From assembly GCF_014084125.1 (NCBI RefSeq), contig NZ_CP048405.1, forward strand, positions 7,440,001 through 7,504,000: 64,000 nucleotides of DNA, given 5' to 3'. Shown piece after piece: positions 1 to 7,596 of this stretch (the first letter of the stretch is position 1; the number at the start of each line of letters is the position of its first letter). The stretch comes from Streptacidiphilus sp. PB12-B1b (GTDB lineage Bacteria; Actinomycetota; Actinomycetes; Streptomycetales; Streptomycetaceae). Below the pieces are notes generated by a model. It was given only the letters and a program-made list of their open reading frames with translations. It had not been told where the DNA came from and did not search any database. Position numbers and translations under genes: made by a program.

Positions 1-2
1 GG

Positions 3-1187
3 GTGCCGCGGGGCGGTGCGTCGCCGACGCTGCCCGCCGACGCGGTCCGCGGGCTGGCCCTGTACCGGGCCAACATGCTGCCCCGGATGGCCCGGCCCCG
101 GCAGCGCCGCACCGGCATCCCGGTACAGGTCGTGCTGCCGCAGAAGGACCTGTACGTCTCCCCCGCGCTGGCCGGGGACGCCCCGCAGCCGTGGGCGGAG
201 CGGCTGTGGCGGCGCCCGCTGCGCTCCGGGCACTGGGCTCCGCTCACCCACGAAGGCGTGCTGGCCCGCTGGATCGAGGAGTTCGCCGCGCACATCGACG
301 GCGCCCCGGCCGCCCCCGCGCTGGACCGCGCCCAGGCCCGCACCGCCGAACAGCAGGCCGCCAGGCCCGAGTTCGCCGGGCGGCTGGTGGTGGTGACCGG
401 CGCGGGCAGCGGCATCGGGCGGGCCACCGCACTGGCCTTCGCCGAGGGCGGCGCCACCGTCGTCGCCGCCGACCTGGACCGGGACTCCGGCGCGCGCACC
501 GCCCAACTCGCCTCACTGCTGGGCGTACCGGCCCACGCGTACACCGTGGACGTCTCCGACAGCGCCGCCATGGAGGCCTTCGCCAAGGACGTCCAGAGCG
601 AGCACGGCACGCCCGACATCGTCGTCAACAACGCCGGGATCGGCATGGGCGGCGCGTTCCTGGACACCACCACCGCCGACTGGGAGGCGGTGCTCGGCGT
701 CAACCTGATGGGCGTGGTGCACGGCTGCCGGCTGTTCGGCGCGCAGATGAAGGAGCGCGGCGAGGGCGGCCACATCGTCAACCTCGCCTCCGCGGCGGCC
801 TTCACGCCCTCACGCACGCTGCCCGCCTACGCGACCACCAAGGCCGCCGTGCTGATGCTCAGCGAGTGCCTGCGGGCCGAACTCGCGGGCCAGGGCGTGG
901 GCGTGAGCGCGGTCTGCCCCGGCTTCGTCAACACCGGGATCGCCCGGGCGACCCGCTACGTCGGGGTGGACGGCGCGGAGCAGGAGCGGCTGCGCGGCAA
1001 CGCGGAACGCCTCTACCGGCTGCGCAACGTCGGCCCGGACCGGGTCGCCGACGCCGTCCTGCGCGCGGTGCGGGAGAACCGCGCCGTCGTCCCCGTCGCC
1101 GCCGAGGCCCGGATCGGGTCGGCCCTGCGCCGGCTCTCGCCCGGCGCCCTGCGGCTCATCGCCCGCCGTGACCTGACGCCCCGCTAG
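3..1187 (+). CDS. EphD-like alpha/beta hydrolase-SDR fusion, 5' end outside window
   Basis: The first ~100 readable residues look like the tail of an alpha/beta hydrolase (a PQKDLYVSP stretch, then a helix before the linker). From about residue 126 a complete short-chain dehydrogenase follows: the Rossmann motif TGAGSGIG at 132-139, NNAG at 209-212, and the catalytic Ser263, Tyr276 and Lys280 (YATTK). The same hydrolase-plus-SDR order occurs in mycobacterial EphD-type enzymes of lipid metabolism; substrate unknown. The reading frame is open at the window edge, so the true start lies upstream. The next gene follows after 19 nt in the same direction, so the two probably share a transcript. Confidence 0.85.
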   Translation: MPRGGASPTLPADAVRGLALYRANMLPRMARPRQRRTGIPVQVVLPQKDLYVSPALAGDAPQPWAERLWRRPLRSGHWAPLTHEGVLARWIEEFAAHIDGAPAAPALDRAQARTAEQQAARPEFAGRLVVVTGAGSGIGRATALAFAEGGATVVAADLDRDSGARTAQLASLLGVPAHAYTVDVSDSAAMEAFAKDVQSEHGTPDIVVNNAGIGMGGAFLDTTTADWEAVLGVNLMGVVHGCRLFGAQMKERGEGGHIVNLASAAAFTPSRTLPAYATTKAAVLMLSECLRAELAGQGVGVSAVCPGFVNTGIARATRYVGVDGAEQERLRGNAERLYRLRNVGPDRVADAVLRAVRENRAVVPVAAEARIGSALRRLSPGALRLIARRDLTPR

Positions 1188-1206
1188 CCGTTGCAGGAGG
1201 ATTCCC

Positions 1207-3054
1207 ATGACCGTCGTGTCCACCGAGTACAACGCCCTGCGGCCGCGCCGGGTCGCCTTCGACTGGAGCGCGACCCCGCTGCACTGGGTTCCGGACGACC
1301 CCTTCTCCACCCACATGATCAATGTGCTGCACCTGCTGCTGCCGGCCGGTGAGCGCTGGTTCGTCGACGTCTACAAGCAGGTGCTGCCGCTGATCCGCGA
1401 CCCGCAGCTGCGCGAGGACGTGATCGGCTTCATCGGCCAGGAGGCCATGCACTCCCAGGCCCACTCCACCGTGCTGGACCACCTGGTGGCGCAGGGGCTG
1501 GACCCGGCCCCCTACACGGCGCAGATGGACTGGTTCTTCGAGCACCTGCTCGGCGACAACACCGCGCCGCCGCTGGCCAAGAAGTGGTGGCTGCTGGAGC
1601 GGGTCGCCATCATCGCGGCGATCGAGCACTACACCGCCGTCCTCGGCAAGTGGGTGCTGGACGCGCGCGGCTTCGAACGCTTCGGCGCCGACCCGACCAT
1701 GGTCGACCTGCTGCGCTGGCACGGCGCGGAGGAGGTCGAGCACCGCTCGGTGGCCTTCGACGTGTTCCAGCACCTGGACGGCGGCTACGGCCGTCGGTTG
1801 CGCACCATGACCACGGTGTTCCCGACCATGTTCTGGCTGTGGGTGCGCGGCGTGAAGTTCTTCATCGCCAACGACCCCGAGCTGAGCCCGGCCGAGCGCC
1901 GGGCCGCCGAACCGCACATCCGGGACTGGGTGCGGGCTGCGAAGGCCGAGCTGGTGCCCGCGCCCCGGGACATCTTCTCCGCCGTGCCCCGCTACATGCG
2001 CCGCCGCTACCACCCCACCCAGGAGGGCTCGACCGCCAAGGCACTGGCGTACCTGGCCAGTTCACCGGCGGCGCTGGCGGCGGCCCGGGCCGCGGGCACG
2101 CTGGAGCTGGTGGTCGCCGGGCGGCGGGAGCCGGCCGAGGGCGTGGCCGAGCTGCGGCTGGCGGCGGCGGACGGCGGCGAGCTGCCCGGCTGGGAGCCGG
2201 GGGCGCACGTGGACCTGCTGCTGCCCTCGGGGCTGGTCCGGCAGTACTCGCTGTGCGGGGATCCGGCCGACCGGACGGCGTACCGGATCGCGGTGCGGCT
2301 GACGGAGGACAGCCGGGGCGGCTCCAAGGAGGTGCATGCGGCGCTCACCGAGGGCGCGCGGGTCAGCGCGCACGCCCCGCGCAACCGCTTCCCCCTGCTC
2401 CGAAACGAGAGCGGTGCTCACGAGAGCAGTGCTCACCTGTTCGTCGCGGGCGGGATCGGCATCACGCCGATCCTGCCCAAGATCCGCGAGATCGCCGCTC
2501 GCGGCGGTGACTGGCAGCTGCTGTACATCGGGCGCTCACAGACGAGCATGCCGTTCCTCGACGAGATCAGTGCTCTCGATCCGGAGCAGCGCCACGTACG
2601 CCTGGTGGCCACCGACACCGAGGGCCTGCCCGACCTGGCCGCCGCCGTCGCCGCCGCCCCCGAGGCCGCCCAGATCCACGTCTGCGGCCCCGAACCGCTG
2701 ATGGACGCCCTGGTCGCCGCCGTCGCCGAGCTGCGCCCCGGCGCCACCGCGCAGCTGGAGCGCTTCCACCCGGCCGGGGGCGCGGCCTCGGGCGACACCG
2801 TCGAGGTCGAACTGGCCCGCAGCGGCGGCACGCTGGCCGTCCCCGCCGACCGCAGCGTGCTGAGCGCCGTCCGCGAGCGGCTGCCGGACACCCCGTACTC
2901 CTGCGAGCAGGGATTCTGCGGGACCTGCCGCACCCGGGTGCTCTCCGGCACCTCGGACCACCGCGACCAGTTGCTCACCGAGGCGGAGCGCGGCGACTCC
3001 ATGCTGATCTGCGTCTCCCGCAGCCGGGAGGGCAGGCTGGTGCTCGACCTGTGA
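1207..3054 (+). CDS. PF10118-type metal-dependent hydrolase fused to PDR/VanB-type ferredoxin reductase
   Basis: 615-residue two-part protein. Residues ~1-275 resemble the predicted metal-dependent hydrolase family (conserved acidic/His pairs in helices, such as GQEAMHSQAH and HGAEEVEHRS). Residues ~290-615 form an NAD(P)H:flavin oxidoreductase: a flavin-binding RQYSL motif near 345, GGIGITP near 415, CGPEPLM near 490, and a C-terminal plant-type [2Fe-2S] domain with Cys566, Cys571, Cys574 and Cys602. The ATG is preceded by a strong GGAGG. A self-contained electron chain feeding a di-metal site in an oxygenase- or desaturase-like reaction is a plausible inference; the reaction is unknown. Confidence 0.85.
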   Translation: MTVVSTEYNALRPRRVAFDWSATPLHWVPDDPFSTHMINVLHLLLPAGERWFVDVYKQVLPLIRDPQLREDVIGFIGQEAMHSQAHSTVLDHLVAQGLDPAPYTAQMDWFFEHLLGDNTAPPLAKKWWLLERVAIIAAIEHYTAVLGKWVLDARGFERFGADPTMVDLLRWHGAEEVEHRSVAFDVFQHLDGGYGRRLRTMTTVFPTMFWLWVRGVKFFIANDPELSPAERRAAEPHIRDWVRAAKAELVPAPRDIFSAVPRYMRRRYHPTQEGSTAKALAYLASSPAALAAARAAGTLELVVAGRREPAEGVAELRLAAADGGELPGWEPGAHVDLLLPSGLVRQYSLCGDPADRTAYRIAVRLTEDSRGGSKEVHAALTEGARVSAHAPRNRFPLLRNESGAHESSAHLFVAGGIGITPILPKIREIAARGGDWQLLYIGRSQTSMPFLDEISALDPEQRHVRLVATDTEGLPDLAAAVAAAPEAAQIHVCGPEPLMDALVAAVAELRPGATAQLERFHPAGGAASGDTVEVELARSGGTLAVPADRSVLSAVRERLPDTPYSCEQGFCGTCRTRVLSGTSDHRDQLLTEAERGDSMLICVSRSREGRLVLDL

Positions 3055-3066
3055 GCCCCGGCACCC

Positions 3067-3100
3067 GGTGACGAGCGGAGTTCGGTGACGAGCGGAGTTG
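3067..3100 (+). repeat. 17-bp tandem direct repeat upstream of the TetR gene
   Basis: Two consecutive 17-bp copies beginning GGTGACGAGCGGAGTT lie directly after the previous stop codon and about 40 bp upstream of the -10 element of the TetR gene. This could be an operator or a simple duplication; it is not palindromic. Confidence 0.6.
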
Positions 3101-3150
3101 TGGGCGGGCGCGACCGCTGCGGGGCCGCGCCAGCGCCTAGTCTGTTCGTC

Positions 3151-4014
3151 ATGAGCGCATCACCCAGCTCCCGACCCCCGCGCCGCAGGCTCGGAGTCGA
3201 GCAGCGGCGCGAACAACTCATCGCCGTCGCCCTGGAGTTCTTCGCCAAGCAGGCCCCCGAGGAGGTGTCGATCGACGAGATCGCCGCCGCCGCGGGGGCT
3301 TCGCGGCCCCTGGTGTACCACTACTTCCCCGGCAAGCAGGGCCTGTACGAGGAGGCCATCCGCCGTGCCGGGGAGCAGCTGGCCGGGCTGTTCGAGGAGC
3401 CCCGCGAGGGCCCGCTCTCCGAGCGGCTGTACCGGGTGATGGGCCGTTACCTGGGCTTCGTCGAGTCGCACGGGCCGGGCTTCGCGGCGCTGCTGCGCGG
3501 CGGCTCCGCCTCCGCCAGCCCGGGCACCGGCGCGGTGATCGACCGGGTCCGGCAGGCCGCGCTGGAGCAGGTGGTCTCCCACCTCGACCTGGCCGTGCCC
3601 AGCGCCCGGGTGCGGCTCACCGTCCGCTCCTGGATCGCCAACGCCGAGACCACCGCGCTGGCCTGGCTGGCCGATCTGGACGAGTCCCAGCCGCAGCCCG
3701 CGCGGCTGCCCCGGGAGGAGCTGCAGCTGCGGCTGGTGCAGGAGTTCGTGGCCATGCTGCTGGTGAGCCTGGCCAACGAACCGGAACTGCTTCCGGCCTT
3801 CCGCGGCTTCTTCGCCCAGGAGCGGCCGCAGGGTCCCACCGGCCTGCTGGTCCAGCGGCTGGGCGCGCTGCTGGCCGATCCCGGCCTGGCCGCCGAGGCG
3901 CTGCGCCTGGCCGCCCCGGACACCGACCCGGACGCCGCCGCCGCGACCGCCGCGCCGGACGCCCCGACCGCCGACCCGGGCGCCCCCACCGCCGACGGGC
4001 CCGCGGCGGGCTGA
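3151..4014 (+). CDS. TetR/AcrR family transcriptional regulator
   Basis: 287 residues from the ATG at 3151. The N-terminal helix-turn-helix is typical of TetR (residues ~25-70, including SIDEIAAAAGASRPLVYHYF and the following KQGLYEEA). It is followed by a helical ligand domain and a low-complexity Ala/Pro/Asp tail from about residue 255. A GTG at 3085 would add 22 residues, but a -10-like TAGTCT at 3138-3143 ends 7 nt before the ATG and there is no Shine-Dalgarno, so a leaderless start at 3151 is preferred. It may control the preceding hydrolase/reductase genes; the target is not shown by sequence. Confidence 0.88.
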   Translation: MSASPSSRPPRRRLGVEQRREQLIAVALEFFAKQAPEEVSIDEIAAAAGASRPLVYHYFPGKQGLYEEAIRRAGEQLAGLFEEPREGPLSERLYRVMGRYLGFVESHGPGFAALLRGGSASASPGTGAVIDRVRQAALEQVVSHLDLAVPSARVRLTVRSWIANAETTALAWLADLDESQPQPARLPREELQLRLVQEFVAMLLVSLANEPELLPAFRGFFAQERPQGPTGLLVQRLGALLADPGLAAEALRLAAPDTDPDAAAATAAPDAPTADPGAPTADGPAAG

Positions 4015-4062
4015 CCGGGAGGCGCGCGCGGTCGCCGCGGCGGGTTGGCTATCCTGTGGGGC

Positions 4063-4160
4063 AGGACGGCGGAGGGGCTCGCCGACAACCGCGACCGGAC
4101 ACCGGTCGCCAACGGTCCCTACCTGGCGGTCGCCTCTGCGACCCTGACTTCAGGTAGGAG
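4063..4160 (+). promoter_or_regulatory. Variant fluoride (crcB-motif) riboswitch with SD-sequestering expression platform
   Basis: Seen: P1 pairs GGCG (4068-4071) with CGCC (4080-4083); its loop AGGGG (4073-4077) can pair with TCCCT (4116-4120) as the pseudoknot; a second hairpin pairs GCGACCGG (4091-4098) with CCGGTCGC (4102-4109); then comes CGGTCCCTACC, close to the family 3' end. CCTACCTG (4118-4125) is perfectly complementary to CAGGTAGG (4151-4158), which holds the ribosome site of the ATG at 4165. Ligand binding would hold the CCTAC strand in the aptamer and free the ribosome site. Known: this RNA class controls fluoride exporters, and two crcB genes follow. The usually conserved AU after P1 is changed here, so it is a divergent member. 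A TATCCT at 4050-4055 is a possible -10. Confidence 0.8.
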
Positions 4161-4164
4161 AACC

Positions 4165-4290
4165 ATGCCCCGAGCAGCACAGGCGACACCGCCACCACCC
4201 GTGTCGGGCGCCGCTGTGCGGCCCGCCGCGCGGGCTCCCCGACCCTGCGGCCGACCGTCCGCGGCGGCCGCACGCACCCTGGAGCGCTGA
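4165..4290 (+). CDS. 41-residue leader ORF translationally coupled to crcB
   Basis: The ATG at 4165 has an excellent GGTAGGAG six bases upstream, the very site masked by the riboswitch platform. It encodes 41 residues rich in Pro, Ala and Arg (MPRAAQATPPPP...) with no recognisable domain. Its TGA (4288-4290) overlaps the ATG of the first crcB gene (4290-4292) as TGATG, so ribosomes terminating here would re-initiate on crcB. The likely role is to relay riboswitch control through coupling; the peptide itself may be dispensable. No protein family is recognised. Confidence 0.6.
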   Translation: MPRAAQATPPPPVSGAAVRPAARAPRPCGRPSAAAARTLER

Positions 4291-5003
4291 TGCCCAGCAC
4301 CGGACCAGCCGGACCCCCCGAGCCCGCCGGACCCCCCGAGCCCGCGGACGGCCCGCCCCCGGGCGGCGACAGGCCCGAGCGCCCCGCCGACCGCTCCTCG
4401 GACCGGCAGCGCAGCCGGGACCTGGCGATCCCGGCTCCGCTGCCCGCCGAGGTCCTGCCGATGGACCCGGACCTGCCCGGCCTCCCCCCGCAGCGGGCCG
4501 GACGGCCGCGCGAGTGGGACGTGCTGGCGGTGATCGGCGTGGGCGGCGGCCTCGGCAGCATCGCCCGGTACGGGATCGCCCGGGCCTGGCCCACGCCGTC
4601 CGGGGGCTTCCCCTGGGCGACGTTCACCGCCAACATCCTCGGCAGCCTGCTGCTGGGGCTGCTGATGGTCCACGTGATCGAGGTGTGGCCGCCCGCCCGG
4701 TACCGCCGGCCCTTCATCGGGGTGGGCTTCATCGGCGGATTCACCACCTTCTCCACCTACATGTCGGAGACCCGGGGGCTGATCTCCGGCCACCACCTGG
4801 CGCTGGCCGACGCCTACGCGCTGTCCACCCTGCTGGCCGGGCTGGCGGCGGTGTGGACCGGGGTCGCGCTGGCCCGGGTCGCGGCCGGGAAGCCGATCCG
4901 GCGCGGCCCGCGCAGCCGCGCTGAGGCCGGCCGCACCGCCACCGTCCCCGACGCCGAGCAGCCCCGGACGCCGGGCCGGGCCCAGGAAGCAGGAAACCGC
5001 TGA
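4290..5003 (+). CDS. crcB: Fluoride exporter CrcB/FluC, first subunit
   Basis: 237 residues. A ~70-residue Pro/Arg-rich cytoplasmic N-terminal extension precedes a four-helix FluC core with the family motifs GSIARYG and GGFTTFSTYMSE. FluC subunits form dual-topology dimers that pass F- out through Phe-lined pores; here two adjacent genes encode what is probably a heterodimer. The start overlaps the leader ORF stop, and the stop overlaps the next crcB start (both TGATG), giving a three-gene coupled unit under the riboswitch. The long N-terminal tail is unusual for the family. Confidence 0.93.
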   Translation: MPSTGPAGPPEPAGPPEPADGPPPGGDRPERPADRSSDRQRSRDLAIPAPLPAEVLPMDPDLPGLPPQRAGRPREWDVLAVIGVGGGLGSIARYGIARAWPTPSGGFPWATFTANILGSLLLGLLMVHVIEVWPPARYRRPFIGVGFIGGFTTFSTYMSETRGLISGHHLALADAYALSTLLAGLAAVWTGVALARVAAGKPIRRGPRSRAEAGRTATVPDAEQPRTPGRAQEAGNR

Positions 5004-5365
5004 TGCCCTTCCTCATGGTCTTCCTCGGCGGCATGCTGGGCGCGCCGGTCCGCTACCTGGTGGACCGGGCCGTCCAGGGCCGCCACGACAGCGTCTTCCC
5101 CTGGGGGACGTTCCTGATCAACGTCTCCGGGGCGTTCATCCTGGGCGGGATCGCGGCCGCCACCGCGCACCAGCACCTGCCGCAGGATGTGAACCTGCTG
5201 CTCGGCACCGGCTTCTGCGGCGGCCTGACCACCTTCTCGACCTTCTCCTTCGAGACCGTGCGGCTGCTGGAGGACGGCTCGCTGGCCGAGGCCGGGCTGA
5301 ATGTGATGGGCAGCCTGCTGCTGGGGCTGGCCGCCGCCTTCGCGGGCTTCGCCCTGTTCGGCTGA
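5003..5365 (+). CDS. crcB: Fluoride exporter CrcB/FluC, second subunit
   Basis: 120 residues, the usual length for FluC. Four hydrophobic segments, an arginine motif near the N-terminus (GAPVRYLVDR) and the signature GGLTTFSTFSFE. The ATG overlaps the upstream crcB stop by one base. It pairs with the first subunit; the two genes are homologous but diverged, as expected for a heterodimeric exporter. Confidence 0.94.
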   Translation: MPFLMVFLGGMLGAPVRYLVDRAVQGRHDSVFPWGTFLINVSGAFILGGIAAATAHQHLPQDVNLLLGTGFCGGLTTFSTFSFETVRLLEDGSLAEAGLNVMGSLLLGLAAAFAGFALFG

Positions 5366-5428
5366 GGCCGCCCCGCCGGTCGGCCCCGCCGGCGCGGTGA
5401 TCCCCGGCGCGCGGGGCAGACTGCCGGT

Positions 5429-6238
5429 GTGACGAACGGTGGGGCGCAGGATGCGACACAGGGCGGGGCGGACGACGGGGCACGCGAGGTGCCGGACCAG
5501 GAGGTGCCGGGCCGCGAGGAACCGGGCCGCGAGGTGCCGGGCCATGACGAGCCGCACCGCGACGGCCTCGGCGGTCGGCTGAACTGGCTGCGGGCCGCCG
5601 TCCTGGGCGCCAACGACGGGGTGGTCTCCACGGCCGGGCTGGTGGTCGGCGTGGCCGGGGCCACCAGCTCGGCCGACGCGCTGCTCACCGCCGGGCTGGC
5701 CGGGCTGCTGGCGGGCTCGCTGTCGATGGCGGCCGGGGAGTACGTCTCGGTCTCCACCCAGCGCGACTCCGAGCGGGCCGCGCTCGACCAGGAGCGCCGG
5801 GAGCTGGCCCGGACGCCCGGGGCCGAGCTGGCGGAGCTGGCCGGGCTGTACGAGCAGAAGGGCCTGAGCCGGGAGCTGGCCGCCGAGGTGGCCGTCCAGC
5901 TGACCCGGCACGACGCCCTGGGGGCCCATGCCGAGACCGAGCTGGGCATCGACCCGGACGAGCTGAGCAATCCCTGGCACGCGGCCTGGGCGAGCTTCCT
6001 GGCGTTCACCGCGGGCGCGCTGCTGCCGCTGCTGGCGATGGTGCTGCCGTCGGCCGGGGCGCGGCTGCCGATCACGGTGGCGGCGGTGCTGGCGGCGCTG
6101 GCCGGCTGCGGCTGGGGGAGCGCGCGGATGGGCGGCGCGCCGGCGCGTCCGGCGGTGCTGCGCAATGTGGCGGGCGGGGTGATCGCCATGGTGGTGACCT
6201 ACGCCGTCGGCTCGCTGCTGGGGGCGTCCGGGGTGTGA
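5429..6238 (+). CDS. VIT1/CCC1-family Fe/Mn transporter
   Basis: 269 residues. After a ~45-residue charged N-terminal tail with repeated EVPG-like units come the family hallmarks: ANDGVVSTAGLVVGVAGA in the first membrane helix and SMAAGEYVSVSTQRDSE in the second, a central charged helix region, and three C-terminal membrane helices. VIT-type proteins move Fe2+ or Mn2+ across membranes. The GTG at 5429 has no ribosome site but a -10-like CAGACT ends 5 nt before it, so the mRNA may be leaderless and expressed separately from crcB. Confidence 0.88.
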   Translation: MTNGGAQDATQGGADDGAREVPDQEVPGREEPGREVPGHDEPHRDGLGGRLNWLRAAVLGANDGVVSTAGLVVGVAGATSSADALLTAGLAGLLAGSLSMAAGEYVSVSTQRDSERAALDQERRELARTPGAELAELAGLYEQKGLSRELAAEVAVQLTRHDALGAHAETELGIDPDELSNPWHAAWASFLAFTAGALLPLLAMVLPSAGARLPITVAAVLAALAGCGWGSARMGGAPARPAVLRNVAGGVIAMVVTYAVGSLLGASGV

Positions 6239-6281
6239 CCGCCCCGACCTGCGGCGTGGCCGCGTGACAGCCGGGCGACGG

Positions 6282-6312
6282 TTCGACCTCGGCCCCGGTC
6301 ATGGAGTACAGT
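6282..6312 (+). promoter_or_regulatory. Putative promoter of tRNA-Asp
   Basis: TTCGAC at 6282-6287 and TACAGT at 6307-6312 are separated by 19 bp, about 48 bp upstream of the mature tRNA 5' end. The -10 is good; the spacing is slightly long. Confidence 0.45.
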
Positions 6313-6359
6313 CTCCGTTGTCGCACAGGAAGTCCGGACGACGGACCGGTGGGATGTAT

Positions 6360-6433
6360 GGCCTCGTGGAGCAGTTGGTTAGCTCGCCACCCTGTCAAGG
6401 TGGAGGTCGCGGGTTCAAGTCCCGTCGAGGTCG
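6360..6433 (+). tRNA. tRNA-Asp(GTC)
   Basis: Full cloverleaf of 74 nt: acceptor GGCCTCG (6360-6366) pairs with CGAGGTC (6426-6432), discriminator G at 6433. The anticodon arm CCACC-CTGTCAA-GGTGG gives anticodon GTC at 6394-6396. The T loop is canonical (GGTTCAAGTCC). CCA is not encoded. Confidence 0.97.
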
Positions 6434-6441
6434 CAGCAGGG

Positions 6442-6470
6442 AAGGCCCGAATCCACCGGATTCGGGCCTT
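6442..6470 (+). terminator. Terminator of tRNA-Asp
   Basis: Perfect 13-bp inverted repeat (AAGGCCCGAATCC, 3-nt loop, complement) starting 9 nt after the tRNA and ending in TTT. Confidence 0.85.
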
Positions 6471-6642
6471 TCGCGTATCCGCCGACGCGCATCCGGCCGC
6501 AGCACTGGACTGTGACCGGCGTCACTTATATTGTCTTCACTCACACCGGCCCCGACAGCTCCACCGGACCGGCCCATTTTATATATACAATTGCACTGCT
6601 CTGCGCCCGGGCGGAACACCCGCCCGGACAGCACCGGGGGAC
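6471..6642. other. Non-coding gap between tRNA-Asp and the bldC terminator
   Basis: Unusually AT-rich for this genome (ATTTTATATATACAATTG around 6577-6594). It contains an inverted repeat GTGAC-CGGC-GTCAC at 6512-6525 and a GC-rich hairpin CCGGGCGG-AACAC-CCGCCCGG at 6607-6627. No convincing ORF with a ribosome site; a small RNA is possible but not supported. Confidence 0.5.
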
Positions 6643-6690
6643 AGAAAAAACCGAAGCCGCACCGAACCCGGCGGAGTTCGGTACGGCTTC
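6643..6690 (-). terminator. Intrinsic terminator of bldC
   Basis: On the minus strand GAAGCCG-ACCGAAC pairs across an 8-nt loop with its complement (15 bp, one wobble) and is followed immediately by GGTTTTTT, a textbook rho-independent terminator about 100 bp after the bldC stop. Confidence 0.88.
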
Positions 6691-6792
6691 AAGTCTTTCA
6701 AGATCCTCCAATTACTGCGTGCCGAACGGACATGCCCCTTGACAGGGCAGCCGACGCATTGGCCGGAGGGGGTGACTCAGATCTGCTCGGCC

Positions 6793-6999
6793 TCAGACTT
6801 CGCCACGCTGCTGCGGGATACCCGCAAGCAGTGCGCGAACCTCGGCCTCGCGGTAACGACGATGCCCACCGAGCGTACGGATCGACGTGAGCTTGCCGGC
6901 CTTGGCCCAGCGAGTGACCGTCTTCGGGTCAACGCGGAACATGGTGGCAACCTCAGCCGGCGTAAGCAGCGGTTCGGCATCAGGGGTGCGAGCGGTCAT
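6793..6999 (-). CDS. bldC: Developmental regulator BldC (MerR-type DNA-binding domain)
   Basis: 68 residues, the length of streptomycete BldC, beginning MTARTPDAEPLLTPAEVA and ending in QQRGEV. It is essentially a lone winged-helix domain with HTH TPAEVATMFRVDPKTVTRWA and wing GGHRRY. BldC is known to bind head-to-tail at promoters and hold back premature development. The frame runs further upstream, but the ATG at 6997-6999 has a perfect GAGGAGG and matches the family start. It has its own terminator and a long 5' region with a BldD-like palindrome. Confidence 0.97.
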   Translation of the reverse strand: MTARTPDAEPLLTPAEVATMFRVDPKTVTRWAKAGKLTSIRTLGGHRRYREAEVRALLAGIPQQRGEV

Positions 7000-7228
7000 G
7001 AGCGGCCTCCTCGGGAGAACCGAACCAACGCGGTTCTTTCCTTCAAATTCTGCACCTTGGACCGTGATGCCCGAAATGGCACACCCCGACCAAGTCGGTA
7101 ATAGGACGAACGGCATGTCCTCGGCACTACAACTACACCATCCGTCCAGCCCCATCGGCCAAACCATCGGAATTGACCCCTGCGGGTCCAAGCTCGGCGG
7201 ATGGCGATGGACCATGTCATAACGGACA

Positions 7229-7244
7229 GTCACGCAAGCGTGAC
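7229..7244. promoter_or_regulatory. BldD-like palindrome upstream of bldC
   Basis: GTCACGC-AA-GCGTGAC, perfect 7-bp arms. The half sites TCACGC/GCGTGA fit the BldD consensus (TNACNC..GNGTNA) except that two bases rather than one separate them. bldC is a known member of the BldD regulon in Streptomyces; occupancy here is inference. Confidence 0.4.
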
Positions 7245-7412
7245 GATCGGTCATGGCATGCACCAGACCCCCCGCTCCCCCGCGAAGACTGTTCAATCCC
7301 CCGCAAATCGTCCCGAACAAGCCGGATCGATCCACAGTGAGGCTGGTTGTCCTATTTTGGCACGCTCAGAGTACTTCGCGTCAACGGTGAGTCACGTCAC
7401 GTTGATGGGGTA

Positions 7413-7440
7413 TTGACCCGATCCGCGACGTTGGTCCTAT
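7413..7440 (+). promoter_or_regulatory. Orphan sigma70-like promoter on the plus strand
   Basis: TTGACC (7413-7418), 16-bp spacer, TCCTAT (7435-7440). It points away from bldC toward the 3' end of the next minus-strand gene, where no convincing coding sequence begins. It could drive an antisense or small RNA. Confidence 0.4.
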
Positions 7441-7596
7441 GTGGGTGGGGGATAAGTGACCCTGTGGCACATGAGGGAAGGATGCCACGCGTGTCCGACA
7501 GCTCCCGTCTTCGGCCATGGCGTGATCCGTCGTGGCGGAACCCCGCCACCCCCGGCCCGGGCTGCTCCGTGGACGATGGCCCCTGGTCAGAGGCTG

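Larger units (their letters stand above)
7000..7596. other. Long regulatory region upstream of bldC
   Basis: 597 bp without a well-supported gene and less GC-rich than the flanks. It holds the bldC ribosome site, a 16-bp palindrome (7229-7244) and a plus-strand promoter-like pair (7413-7440). A weak 53-codon plus-strand ORF (7482-7643, ATG preceded by GAGGGAAGG) would run antisense into the next gene's 3' end; I do not call it. Confidence 0.6.

Noticed and set aside
3085..3150. Upstream GTG start for the TetR gene
   Set aside because: It would place the coding start inside the 17-bp tandem repeats and upstream of the TAGTCT -10 element; the added residues are not TetR-like.
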